Shown here: in pieces, positions 1 to 5,272 of the stretch
Position numbering within the stretch: the stretch's first letter is position 1
Layout: every line of letters begins with the position of its first letter
Source: Ruminococcus flavefaciens
GTDB lineage: Bacteria > Bacillota > Clostridia > Oscillospirales > Ruminococcaceae
Assembly: GCA_002348905.1 (NCBI GenBank)
Contig: DEBW01000210.1
Coordinates: 1-7,323, forward strand
DNA: 7,323 nt
Direction of reading: 5' to 3'
The notes under the pieces: generated by a model
Told to the model about the DNA's origin: nothing
The model's input: only the letters and a program-made list of their open reading frames with translations
The model's database searches: none
Translations under genes and position numbers: made by a program

Positions 1-1245
1 GGTTACCTTACCCGTCGTCTTGTTGACGTTTCTCAGGACGTTATCATCCGTGAGGAAGACTGCGGCACTACTGACGGTATCGAAGTATACGAGATCAGAA
101 ACGGCAACGAAATAGTTGAGCCTTTCGCTGAGCGTCTTGTAGGAAGATTCCTCTCTGAAGACCTCCGTGACGAAGCAGGCGAACTTATCGTATCACGCAA
201 CAAGCTCATCACTGATGCAGATGCCAAGAAGATCATGGATGCCGGCATCGAGAGGATCAAGATACGCTCTGTCCTCAACTGTAAGGCAAGAAATGGTGTA
301 TGCGCACGCTGCTACGGTGCTAACCTTGCATTCAACAATATCGTATCAGTCGGCGAAGCTGTCGGCGTAATCGCTGCTCAGTCAATCGGTGAGCCTGGTA
401 CACAGCTTACAATGAGAACTTTCCATACCGGCGGCGTTGCTTCTGCCGATGCGGAAGATATCACACAGGGTCTTCCTCGTGTCGAGGAACTTTTCGAGAG
501 CAGACGTCCAAAGGGTGCTGCTATCCTTTCGAGAATTTCCGGCAGAATACACATCGAAGAGGTCAAGACTACCCGTAATATCATCGTTACTAACGATGAG
601 ACCGGCGAGAGCGAAAGCTATATGATCCCTTACAACCTCAAGATCAGAGTTCAGGAGGGCGAATCCATTTCTAAGGGTACCCGTCTTACTGAAGGTAACA
701 TCTACCCTGCTGATATCCTCAATATCCTCGGTATCCACGACGTTCAGAACTACATCATCAATGAAGTTCAGAAGGTTTACCGTTTACAGGGTGTTGATAT
801 CAACGATAAGCACATCGAAGTTATCGTTCGTCAGATGCTCAGAAAGGTCATCGTAAGAGAGACTGGCAGCAGCTATCTGCTCCCTGGTACTATGATCGAC
901 CGCAAGGAAGTCGATGCTATCAACGAAGAGCTTCAGGCTCGCAAGGATGCCGGCGAATACGACATCCAGCTCGTTGAAGTTGATCCTGTACTTCAGGGTA
1001 TCACTAAGGCTTCATCCAACTCTGACAGCTTCATGTCAGCAGCTTCATTCCAGGAGACTACAAAGGCTCTCACAGATGCTGCTATCAGAGGCAAGAGCGA
1101 TAAGCTGTTAGGTCTGAAGGAAAACGTTATCATAGGTAAGCTCATCCCTGCCGGTACTGGTATGGAATGCTACAGCCACGTTAAGGTCGTAAAGAACGAA
1201 CCAACTCCAGAGCATACAGCTCCTATCACAAATGGCATAGTATAA
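1..1245 (+). CDS. rpoC: DNA-directed RNA polymerase subunit beta' (3' part, start outside window)
   Basis: This is the C-terminal 414 residues of the RNA polymerase beta' subunit, which forms the catalytic core with beta, alpha and omega. The frame is open from base 1, so the gene begins upstream. The fragment opens with GYLTRRLVDVSQDV, typical of RpoC. A zinc site is visible: C21 in EEDCGT, then C94, C101 and C104 in a CX6CX2C arrangement. The trigger-loop region follows at about residues 117-146 (GEAVGVIAAQSIGEPGTQL, then TMRTFHTGG), followed by the PRVEELFESRRPKG segment. The remainder matches the jaw and C-terminal region of a bacterial RpoC without the large insertions found in some lineages. 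The frame is intact and ends in TAA. A hairpin follows the stop, so rpoC appears to be the last gene of its operon here. Identification is essentially certain. Confidence 0.98.
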   Translation, partial: GYLTRRLVDVSQDVIIREEDCGTTDGIEVYEIRNGNEIVEPFAERLVGRFLSEDLRDEAGELIVSRNKLITDADAKKIMDAGIERIKIRSVLNCKARNGVCARCYGANLAFNNIVSVGEAVGVIAAQSIGEPGTQLTMRTFHTGGVASADAEDITQGLPRVEELFESRRPKGAAILSRISGRIHIEEVKTTRNIIVTNDETGESESYMIPYNLKIRVQEGESISKGTRLTEGNIYPADILNILGIHDVQNYIINEVQKVYRLQGVDINDKHIEVIVRQMLRKVIVRETGSSYLLPGTMIDRKEVDAINEELQARKDAGEYDIQLVEVDPVLQGITKASSNSDSFMSAASFQETTKALTDAAIRGKSDKLLGLKENVIIGKLIPAGTGMECYSHVKVVKNEPTPEHTAPITNGIV

Positions 1246-1259
1246 GACATAATACTAAA

Positions 1260-1292
1260 TATCCCCGATGTTACGGCATCGGGGATAGTTTT
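1260..1292 (+). terminator. Hairpin after rpoC (probable intrinsic terminator or attenuator)
   Basis: A perfect 11-bp stem (1260-1270 with 1277-1287, TATCCCCGATG/CATCGGGGATA) encloses a 6-nt loop and is followed by G and only four T residues. It lies 15 bases after the rpoC stop. The short T tract makes it a weak terminator. It also sits 5 bases before the next gene's ribosome binding site, so some read-through is likely. Confidence 0.75.
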
Positions 1293-1305
1293 AAGGAGAA
1301 TATAT

Positions 1306-1566
1306 ATGAAGTATACTTATAAAACAAAAATGGTCTGTGCTCAGACAATTTCATTCGACATAAACGGAGATATTATTACTGACGTTTCTTTCATGGGCGG
1401 ATGCAACGGCAATTTAAAGGCTATATCAAAGCTCGTTGACGGTATGACCGTTGAGCAGATAGAGGAAAAGCTCAAGGGAAATACCTGCGGTATGAAGCCT
1501 ACTTCATGTGCTGACCAGCTCTGTCTTGCTGTACGTGCAGCATATGAAGCTTCACAGAAGGCTTGA
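1306..1566 (+). CDS. TSCPD-domain (TIGR03905-like, four-cysteine) protein
   Basis: An 86-residue protein of the small TSCPD family, whose molecular function is not established; a metal or redox role is often suspected from the cysteines. The family pattern is clear: YKTKMVCAQTISFDI at the start, GGCNGNLKAISKLVDGM in the middle, and NTCGMKPTSCADQL near the end. Cysteines stand at residues 11, 33, 61 and 68, with a fifth at 73. The signature reads TSCAD where the family name implies TSCPD. The same domain forms a C-terminal part of some vitamin-B12-dependent ribonucleotide reductases, but here it stands alone. AAGGAG at 1293-1298 sits 7 bases before the ATG and supports the start. The stop codon lies just before the next gene's ATG, so the two are probably co-translated. 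No promoter is evident between the rpoC hairpin and this gene. Confidence 0.85.
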   Translation: MKYTYKTKMVCAQTISFDINGDIITDVSFMGGCNGNLKAISKLVDGMTVEQIEEKLKGNTCGMKPTSCADQLCLAVRAAYEASQKA

Positions 1567-1568
1567 TT

Positions 1569-2003
1569 ATGATACGTGAGATAAAAGAAAACGACCTCAG
1601 AGGTCTGCTCGAACTCTATACACATCTGCACGAAAAAGAAGTACCGGACATCGACGGCAAGGTCATGTCTATATGGCAGACTATACTCAATGATCCGAAT
1701 CACCATATAATCGTTGCAGAAGAGGACGGAAAGATAGTTTCATCATGCGTATGTGTCATAATCCCTAACCTCACCCGTGGACTGAAACCCCATGCATTCG
1801 TTGAGAACGTTGTTACTGACATAAACTATCGCAAAAGAGGTCTTGCTACTGCTTGTCTCAACTATGCAAAGGACATTGCTGAACGTGAGGGATGCTATAA
1901 ACTCCTGCTCGCAACAGGCTCAAAGGAGGAAAGCACTCTCAGATTCTATGAACGTGCAGGCTATAACAGACATGATAAGACTGCTTTTACTCAGTGGCTC
2001 TGA
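1569..2003 (+). CDS. GNAT family N-acetyltransferase
   Basis: A 144-residue single-domain GNAT enzyme, expected to transfer an acetyl group from acetyl-CoA to an unidentified amine. The N-terminus (MIREIKENDLRGLLELY) is the typical GNAT beginning. The acetyl-CoA pyrophosphate loop is R88-K-R-G91-L-A93 within VVTDINYRKRGLATACL, and FYERAGY at 126-132 is the usual C-terminal motif. I chose the ATG at 1569 over the TTG at 1563: AGAAGG at 1556-1561 lies 7 bases before the ATG and only 1 base before the TTG. The gene starts 2 bases after the upstream TSCPD stop, so the two are probably translationally coupled. The substrate cannot be told from sequence; amino acids, polyamines and protein N-termini are all possible for this family. 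Confidence 0.9.
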   Translation: MIREIKENDLRGLLELYTHLHEKEVPDIDGKVMSIWQTILNDPNHHIIVAEEDGKIVSSCVCVIIPNLTRGLKPHAFVENVVTDINYRKRGLATACLNYAKDIAEREGCYKLLLATGSKEESTLRFYERAGYNRHDKTAFTQWL

Positions 2004-2049
2004 CAAAGCCGATGACTTTTCGGCGTGAATTTTTATGAGGTGAAATACT

Positions 2050-2529
2050 ATGGAATTATGGGATGCTTATGATAAAAATTTCAATAAGATTTCCGGAACT
2101 ACGCTCATACGTGGAAAAGCTATTCCGGCTGGCTGTTTCCACCTGGTATGCGATATCCTCGTAAGGCATACTGACGGCAGCTACCTGCTCATGCAGCGTG
2201 ACAAGCGTAAGAAATTCGGCGGTATGTGGGAAGCCTCTGCCGGCGGTGCTGCTTTAAAGAATGAATCCCCTCTTGAATGTGCTGTAAGAGAACTGCATGA
2301 GGAAACAGGCATAAAGTCTGACGACCTTACCGAAGTAGGTCAGGTAACGGCTAACCGCACTATCTACGTCGAGTACCTGTGCGAGACTGCCTGCAAAAAA
2401 GACGATATCACCTTGCAGGACGGCGAAACAATAGCCTACAAATGGGTAAGCAGAGAAGAACTTCTTTCTATGCCCAAAAATAAATTGCTGACCGAGCGCA
2501 TACAAAAATTCATCGACGAATTAAAATAA
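2050..2529 (+). CDS. Nudix hydrolase (IPP-isomerase-like N-terminus)
   Basis: A 159-residue Nudix protein, expected to hydrolyse a nucleoside-diphosphate-linked substrate in the cytoplasm. The Nudix box is complete at residues 66-88: G66-x5-E72-x7-R80-E81-L82-x-E84-E85-x-G87-I88, with all metal-binding glutamates present. The N-terminus (MELWDAYDKNFNKISGTTLIRG) followed by FHLVCDILVRHTDGSYLLMQR resembles the Nudix subgroup related to type I isopentenyl-diphosphate isomerase (YfcD-like proteins), but I see no basis for assigning isomerase activity. AGGTGA at 2038-2043, 6 bases before the ATG, supports the start. The gene is third in a likely operon with the TSCPD and GNAT genes, 46 bases after the latter, and a strong terminator follows 27 bases after its stop. 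The family is certain; the substrate is unknown. Confidence 0.93.
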   Translation: MELWDAYDKNFNKISGTTLIRGKAIPAGCFHLVCDILVRHTDGSYLLMQRDKRKKFGGMWEASAGGAALKNESPLECAVRELHEETGIKSDDLTEVGQVTANRTIYVEYLCETACKKDDITLQDGETIAYKWVSREELLSMPKNKLLTERIQKFIDELK

Positions 2530-2556
2530 CACTTATATCAAAAGCTTCTGCTTAAA

Positions 2557-2605
2557 AATATCCCCGGAATGATCGTTTTCAGATCACTCCGGGGATATTA
2601 TTTTT
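2557..2605. terminator. Bidirectional intrinsic terminator between convergent genes
   Basis: A long stem pairs AATATCCCCGGA (2557-2568) with TCCGGGGATATT (2588-2599). It continues across one mismatch (2569/2587) as TGATC/GATCA, with a 7-nt loop. On the plus strand it is followed by TTATTTTT (2598-2605); on the minus strand it is followed by five Ts (complement of 2554-2558). It serves the Nudix operon and the convergent phosphoesterase gene, whose stop codon overlaps the T tract. Confidence 0.93.
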
Positions 2606-3215
2606 ACTGTTCAAGGCTTATATGCTCAAAGCTGACGGTTTTCTCATCCACTTCTATCAGGAGGTATGAAGCTCCTTCAAGTCCGGTGGCAGAAACAGAA
2701 ACTACATTTCCGTTCACAAAATTCTGATGTGAATGACCAACTGCAACAAGCTCATATTTCGTTACTTCCTCACTCTTGCAGGCTGCATCAAACGTACCGC
2801 TTTTCAGGCTCGACAGCGGTAAAAACGGATATGCTGCATCAACGTCAAGAAATAAAAAGTGAGAAAAACGCATCTTGTGTCCGTGAAATTCATCTTCATA
2901 GAATAAAGGCATCTGCTTTATGAACTCCATTTGCTCAGGTGTGATCTCTTTTCTGATACCGTCGTAATACTCCCTGAGATGTTCAACGTCAGGATCAACA
3001 TCAACTCCATGCTCGGTATAAAGCTCGCAGTTGCCCTTCAGACAGACTACTTCGCTGGCTCTAAGCATATCAAGACATTCAAATTCTTCATTTCCACGCT
3101 GAAAAATATCTCCTAAAAATACTATCTTGTCAGCATTTTTTTCCTTTATCTGTTCAAGTACCGCTTTTAATGCTCCAAGATTTCCATGTACATCTGAGAA
3201 TACTGCTATTTTCAT
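2604..3215 (-). CDS. YfcE/MJ0936-type metallophosphoesterase
   Basis: A 203-residue calcineurin-like phosphoesterase, expected to hydrolyse phosphate mono- or diesters with two divalent metals. The metal-binding motifs appear in order: SD8VH10GN, G35D36, G61N62C63E64, SH119 and G160HSH163. In many phosphoesterases the third motif is GNH[D/E]; the cysteine here matches the GNC[D/E] form common in the YfcE-like subfamily. Length is close to that subfamily, slightly long because of an insertion around residues 68-115. AAGGAGTG (complement of 3223-3230) lies 7 bases before the ATG. A TATAAT (complement of 3244-3249) is suitably placed as a -10, but I find no good -35. The stop codon falls inside the T tract of the shared terminator. 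The physiological substrate is unknown. The gene is separated from the next minus-strand gene by hairpin repeats and is probably transcribed alone. Confidence 0.9.
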   Translation of the reverse strand: MKIAVFSDVHGNLGALKAVLEQIKEKNADKIVFLGDIFQRGNEEFECLDMLRASEVVCLKGNCELYTEHGVDVDPDVEHLREYYDGIRKEITPEQMEFIKQMPLFYEDEFHGHKMRFSHFLFLDVDAAYPFLPLSSLKSGTFDAACKSEEVTKYELVAVGHSHQNFVNGNVVSVSATGLEGASYLLIEVDEKTVSFEHISLEQ

Positions 3216-3269
3216 GGTTAGTCACTCCTTTTCTGTGAATATTATTATATAGTATATTTAAACATTTTT

Positions 3270-3293
3270 GTAGTGGCGGCGTTTCGCTGCCCG
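3270..3293 (+). repeat. GC-rich hairpin repeat, copy 1
   Basis: A 24-nt unit beginning GTAG with a GGCGGCG-TTT-CGCTGCC hairpin (3275-3291). It matches the inverted copy at 3352-3375 at 20 of 24 positions. One pair differs by a compensated change (G-C here, A-T there), and another is G-T here against G-C there. It lies in the spacer between the phosphoesterase and lipid kinase genes. Confidence 0.75.
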
Positions 3294-3351
3294 TGTGCCA
3301 ATATAGCAATACAAATATATTATCGTTTGACGGACGTTGTTGTGTTATTTG

Positions 3352-3375
3352 CGGACGGCGAAACGCCGTCCCTAC
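3352..3375 (-). repeat. GC-rich hairpin repeat, copy 2 (inverted)
   Basis: The same 24-nt unit in opposite orientation, with a perfect 8-bp stem GGACGGCG/CGCCGTCC around AAA (3353-3371). Together with copy 1 it makes a 106-bp segment beginning GTAG and ending CTAC, which has the shape of a small non-autonomous repeat element. No transposase or target duplication is visible. Confidence 0.75.
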
Positions 3376-3409
3376 AGAATGATAAGACAAATTTACGCCG
3401 ATGACGTTA

Positions 3410-3434
3410 TACGGGCGGATGATATCCGCCCATA
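3410..3434 (-). repeat. GGGCGGAT hairpin after the lipid kinase gene
   Basis: A palindrome with GGGCGGAT (3413-3420) and ATCCGCCC (3424-3431) around a 3-nt loop. Read on the minus strand the stem extends to 11 pairs through a T-G wobble and two A-T pairs. It begins 20 bases after the stop of the minus-strand lipid kinase gene. No T tract follows, so it is not a standard terminator, though it could stabilise or process the mRNA 3' end. Confidence 0.7.
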
Positions 3435-3453
3435 CTTAGTTCCGAGTTTACTG

Positions 3454-4401
3454 TTATTTCTCTGAAAGGTACTGTTCTATCGTGTCTTCGTAGCTGTGGT
3501 CGAACTGGTCACCTATCATGAATGATATCGCCCTGTGACAGTTCTGAACTATATTCACCTGAGCATTTCCGCCGTATTCGCCGTCACGAGTCCATGTGAT
3601 GTCAGCATCGTTCAGCGATGTGAAAGTTATCTTGTCAGTGCGGAAAAACTTGATATACTCCTTGTCTATCTCCTCTGAGATATTCAGCAAAGAATGTACT
3701 ATCTGCCTTAGCTGGACTATATTTGACGGTTTCTTTATGAGTATCACTTCAAATACTCCGTCATCAAGAAGAAAGTCATTCATCGAAAGAAGTCCGGCTA
3801 TCGACGCTGAATTAGTCACCATGCCGTATATGAAGTCGCCTTCTATAACGTTGTTGTCGTACTCTATCCGCATCTGCTTTGAGCGTATCGTTGAAAGCTG
3901 TGCTATGCCATTCAGCACATAGGATACGTGACCAAACAGGTTCTTTATCTGCTGAGGTGTTTCATACGCCACATTCGTAAAAGCTCCGAATGCAACGATA
4001 TACGAAAAGTAACTGTCATTGAATTTTCCTATGTCGCAAGCCATCGGAGTACCTGTGGTTATCCATTTTACTGCGTCCATAGTATTCCTCGGTATGCCAA
4101 GAGTACGTGCAAAGTCATTCGTCGAACCTGCCGGAAGATAGCCTATCGGTATGTGCCTTTCCGATTCCATCATGCCTTGCAGACACTGGCTGAGAGTACC
4201 GTCTCCGCCTGCACACACAAGTATGTCAAATCCGTTGCTGCAAGCATATTTTGCTGAATCGGCAGCGTCTGTACCGCTTTGCGTAACATGAACGGTAACT
4301 TCATAGTCCGCCTTGTTGAATTCGTCGATTATCTCGCCGAGCTTATCTCCTATAGTAGCTCTTCCGGCAAGAAGATTGACTATAAAATAAAGTTTTTTCA
4401 T
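3454..4401 (-). CDS. Diacylglycerol kinase family lipid kinase (YegS/DgkB-like)
   Basis: A 315-residue cytoplasmic or membrane-associated lipid kinase of the DAGK catalytic-domain family, expected to phosphorylate diacylglycerol or a similar lipid with ATP and so feed phosphatidate back into phospholipid synthesis. The N-terminal nucleotide-binding domain has NLLAG at 9-13, GGDGT at 65-69 and LPAGSTNDFAR at 89-99. The C-terminal lobe has CDIG at 122-125, LLDDGVFEV at 211-219 and DGE at 273-275, all typical of the family and including the acidic catalytic region. Length is normal. GGAG (complement of 4411-4414) lies 9 bases before the ATG. A good promoter stands upstream (4511-4539), giving a leader of about 100 nt. 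That leader contains an 8-bp inverted repeat TCAGCACT/AGTGCTGA (4451-4458 and 4486-4493) and a small TCCAT/ATGGA hairpin (4423-4436). The lipid specificity cannot be told. Confidence 0.92.
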   Translation of the reverse strand: MKKLYFIVNLLAGRATIGDKLGEIIDEFNKADYEVTVHVTQSGTDAADSAKYACSNGFDILVCAGGDGTLSQCLQGMMESERHIPIGYLPAGSTNDFARTLGIPRNTMDAVKWITTGTPMACDIGKFNDSYFSYIVAFGAFTNVAYETPQQIKNLFGHVSYVLNGIAQLSTIRSKQMRIEYDNNVIEGDFIYGMVTNSASIAGLLSMNDFLLDDGVFEVILIKKPSNIVQLRQIVHSLLNISEEIDKEYIKFFRTDKITFTSLNDADITWTRDGEYGGNAQVNIVQNCHRAISFMIGDQFDHSYEDTIEQYLSEK

Positions 4402-4510
4402 ATATATTGTCTCCGTTATATATCCATATCAATGGATTTATTCGTCATTATCAGCACTCACAGACATATCATCCGCTACAGAACAAGTGCTGAACTCTCC
4501 CTACAATATA

Positions 4511-4539
4511 ATTATATCTTGAAATAAAAAATAATTCAA
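4511..4539 (-). promoter_or_regulatory. Promoter of the lipid kinase gene
   Basis: On the minus strand, TTGAAT (complement of 4534-4539) and a perfect TATAAT (complement of 4511-4516) are 17 bases apart. The expected start is near 4505, about 104 nt before the kinase ATG. Confidence 0.75.
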
Positions 4540-4581
4540 GAGGAAATATATAATTAAAAAATAAAAATATATCAAAAAGGC

Positions 4582-4610
4582 TTGACTTTTTCTTGCTCCC
4601 GTGCTATAAT
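4582..4610 (+). promoter_or_regulatory. Promoter of tRNA-Gln
   Basis: TTGACT (4582-4587) and TATAAT (4605-4610) are separated by exactly 17 bases. The expected transcript starts near 4617, about 35 bases before the mature tRNA. Confidence 0.88.
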
Positions 4611-4650
4611 ATAAAAGCTGAATGAAGCAAACACAAAAAACTCAATAAAC

Positions 4651-4726
4651 TGGGGTGTCGCCAAGCGGTAAGGCAGCGGACTCTGACTCCGTTATTTCGA
4701 GGGTTCAAATCCTTCCACCCCAACCA
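4651..4726 (+). tRNA. tRNA-Gln (anticodon CTG)
   Basis: A complete cloverleaf folds by eye. The 7-bp acceptor stem TGGGGTG pairs with CACCCCA, and U at position 1 is characteristic of bacterial tRNA-Gln. The D-arm contains AAGCGGTAAGG. The anticodon stem GCGGA/TCCGT closes the loop CTCTGAC, giving anticodon CTG (4684-4686), which reads CAG. The T-arm GAGGG-TTCAAAT-CCTTC has one G-T pair. The discriminator is A and CCA is encoded (4724-4726). It is a single-gene unit with its own promoter and terminator. No second copy of its 3' end is visible in the window, so nothing here shows it as an integration site. Confidence 0.96.
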
Positions 4727-4733
4727 AAGCAGC

Positions 4734-4770
4734 ATAAGCTGCACAGTAAAATGTGCAGCTTATTTTCTTT
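4734..4770 (+). terminator. Intrinsic terminator of tRNA-Gln
   Basis: A perfect 12-bp stem ATAAGCTGCACA (4734-4745) / TGTGCAGCTTAT (4752-4763) with a 6-nt loop runs into TTTTCTTT. It starts 7 bases after the encoded CCA. Confidence 0.93.
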
Positions 4771-5060
4771 ATCTGCAATATCGTTTGACTTGACAACTAT
4801 TGTTTACTTTCGATAAGTGTTTGTTTCCCCACTTTCGACTTATCTACACCTCACATGGCTCGTGATACCTTTTGTGGTTGATACAAATATCAACGGAAGG
4901 AATACTGCCTTGTCTTGGTAAACGCAAGAGTTGATTTAGTTCTATTAAACAGGCTCACTTCATGGCTCAATCCTTTACTTACCCATGTTGCAGAATAAGT
5001 CGAGTTTAAGGTGCAGATAACTCATTTCAAGTCTTTATATTCAGTTTTCAAGTTACACCC
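4771..5060 (-). other. Gene-free region rich in competing inverted repeats
   Basis: No convincing protein gene is seen on either strand. One segment, ACTTATC (4838-4844), can pair three ways. First, GATAAGT (4812-4818) pairs with it over 7 bp. Second, TCGACTTAT (4835-4843) pairs with ATAAGTCGA (4995-5003) over 9 bp. Third, TTATCTACACC (4840-4850) pairs with GGTGCAGATAA (5010-5020) over 11 bp with one A-C mismatch that becomes a G-U pair in a minus-strand RNA. A perfect hairpin sits at 4877-4894 and CATGGCTC is repeated at 4854 and 4961. A minus-strand reading frame with no start (stop at about 4846-4848, roughly 38 codons open, ending YHEPCEV) has no recognised relatives. It could be a structured RNA, the end of a degraded mobile element, or chance. 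I see no good promoter. Confidence 0.4.
4877..4894. repeat. Palindrome GTTGATA-CAAA-TATCAAC
   Basis: Perfect 7-bp arms around CAAA. With the following GG it matches the palindrome at 5896-5915, upstream of gntR, at 19 of 20 positions. It could be a protein-binding operator or an RNA hairpin loop. Confidence 0.6.
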
Positions 5061-5071
5061 AATGTACTTAA
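5061..5071 (+). repeat. Left inverted repeat of the overlapping-RNA module
   Basis: AATGTACTTAA here is the exact reverse complement of TTAAGTACATT at 5259-5269. The two bound the 209-bp segment holding the sense/antisense RNAs. Both repeats run directly into A/T tracts that end the two transcripts. Confidence 0.65.
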
Positions 5072-5116
5072 AAAAACAAACCTTTCAGTTCGATGCTGGT
5101 AACATACACTGAAAGG
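5072..5116 (-). terminator. Intrinsic terminator of the minus-strand RNA
   Basis: On the minus strand, CCTTTCAGT (complement of 5108-5116) pairs perfectly with ACTGAAAGG (complement of 5081-5089) over 9 bp with an 18-nt loop, and is followed by TTTGTTTTTTT. Confidence 0.8.
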
Positions 5117-5117
5117 C

Positions 5118-5147
5118 TTGACAAAACTATATTAAACGTGCTACAAT
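5118..5147 (+). promoter_or_regulatory. Promoter of the plus-strand small RNA
   Basis: TTGACA (5118-5123) and TACAAT (5142-5147) are 18 bases apart. The -35 begins 1 base after the stem of the opposing terminator. The expected start is near 5153. Confidence 0.7.
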
Positions 5148-5152
5148 GGTAG

Positions 5153-5257
5153 ACGCAAAATAGCCATCTTGCTAAGTCAGTCAGATGTTCCACCATCTTT
5201 CTGATTATGGGGAGTGTCGGGATTGCCGTCCTGATGCTCCCTGCGAGGTGCTTTTTT
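5153..5257 (+). ncRNA. Candidate antisense small RNA of about 105 nt
   Basis: It is predicted from the promoter at 5118-5147 to the TTTTTT at 5252-5257. Three hairpins follow in order. The first is GCAAAAT/ATCTTGC with one mismatch (5155-5172). The second is TCAG-AGATG/CATCT-CTGA with a 2x2 internal loop (5177-5204). The third is a continuous 13-bp stem (5210-5222 with 5229-5241, loop TTGCCG). The third stem contains three G-U pairs that would be A-C mismatches on the other strand, so the plus strand is the one selected for folding. Nine bases separate that stem from C-TTTTTT, so the terminator is not classical. It is fully antisense to the minus-strand RNA. The role is unknown; a type I antitoxin-like or attenuation-type antisense control is the natural guess. 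Confidence 0.55.
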
Positions 5258-5258
5258 A

Positions 5259-5269
5259 TTAAGTACATT
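5259..5269 (-). repeat. Right inverted repeat of the overlapping-RNA module
   Basis: TTAAGTACATT is the exact partner of the repeat at 5061-5071. It directly follows the T tract of the plus-strand RNA and contains the predicted start of the minus-strand RNA. Confidence 0.65.
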
Positions 5270-5272
5270 ACT

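Larger units (their letters stand above)
5072..5266 (-). ncRNA. Candidate minus-strand RNA of about 195 nt
   Basis: The ends are set by a perfect consensus promoter (5273-5301) and a good terminator (5072-5116), so a discrete transcript of about 195 nt is expected. An open frame runs from an ATG at 5268 to 5068. It starts at the predicted transcription start without a ribosome binding site and reads through the terminator stem, so I do not call it a gene. An internal ATG at 5196 (MVEHLTDLARWLF...) also lacks a Shine-Dalgarno sequence. The RNA fully covers the plus-strand RNA at 5153-5257. It may be a regulatory RNA, or the target or toxin mRNA of a type I-like pair, but no known toxin is recognised. 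Confidence 0.5.

Noticed and set aside
2008..2034. Small hairpin GCCGA/TCGGC followed by Ts between the GNAT and Nudix genes
   Set aside because: Only 5 bp with a 7-nt loop, and the T run is separated from the stem by 5 bases; too weak to call a terminator inside the operon.
3154..3390. 78-codon minus-strand ORF spanning the GC-rich hairpin repeats
   Set aside because: It overlaps the phosphoesterase start and consists mostly of repeat hairpins; no ribosome binding site.
4651..4726. tRNA-Gln as the attachment site for the accessory-looking region to its right
   Set aside because: No second copy of the tRNA 3' end occurs in the window and no integrase gene is seen.
4790..4818. TTGACA at 4790 as a plus-strand promoter
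   Set aside because: No acceptable -10 at 16-18 bases (only GATAAG) and no clear transcript unit behind it.
4812..5020. A CRISPR array, suggested by the repeated ATAAGT and CATGGCTC elements
   Set aside because: The repeats are short, differ in orientation and are irregularly spaced; no repeat-spacer pattern and no cas genes.
5068..5268. 66-codon minus-strand ORF (MYLIKKHLAGSIRT...) in the RNA module
   Set aside because: Its ATG coincides with the predicted transcription start, it has no ribosome binding site, and it reads through a good terminator stem and T tract.
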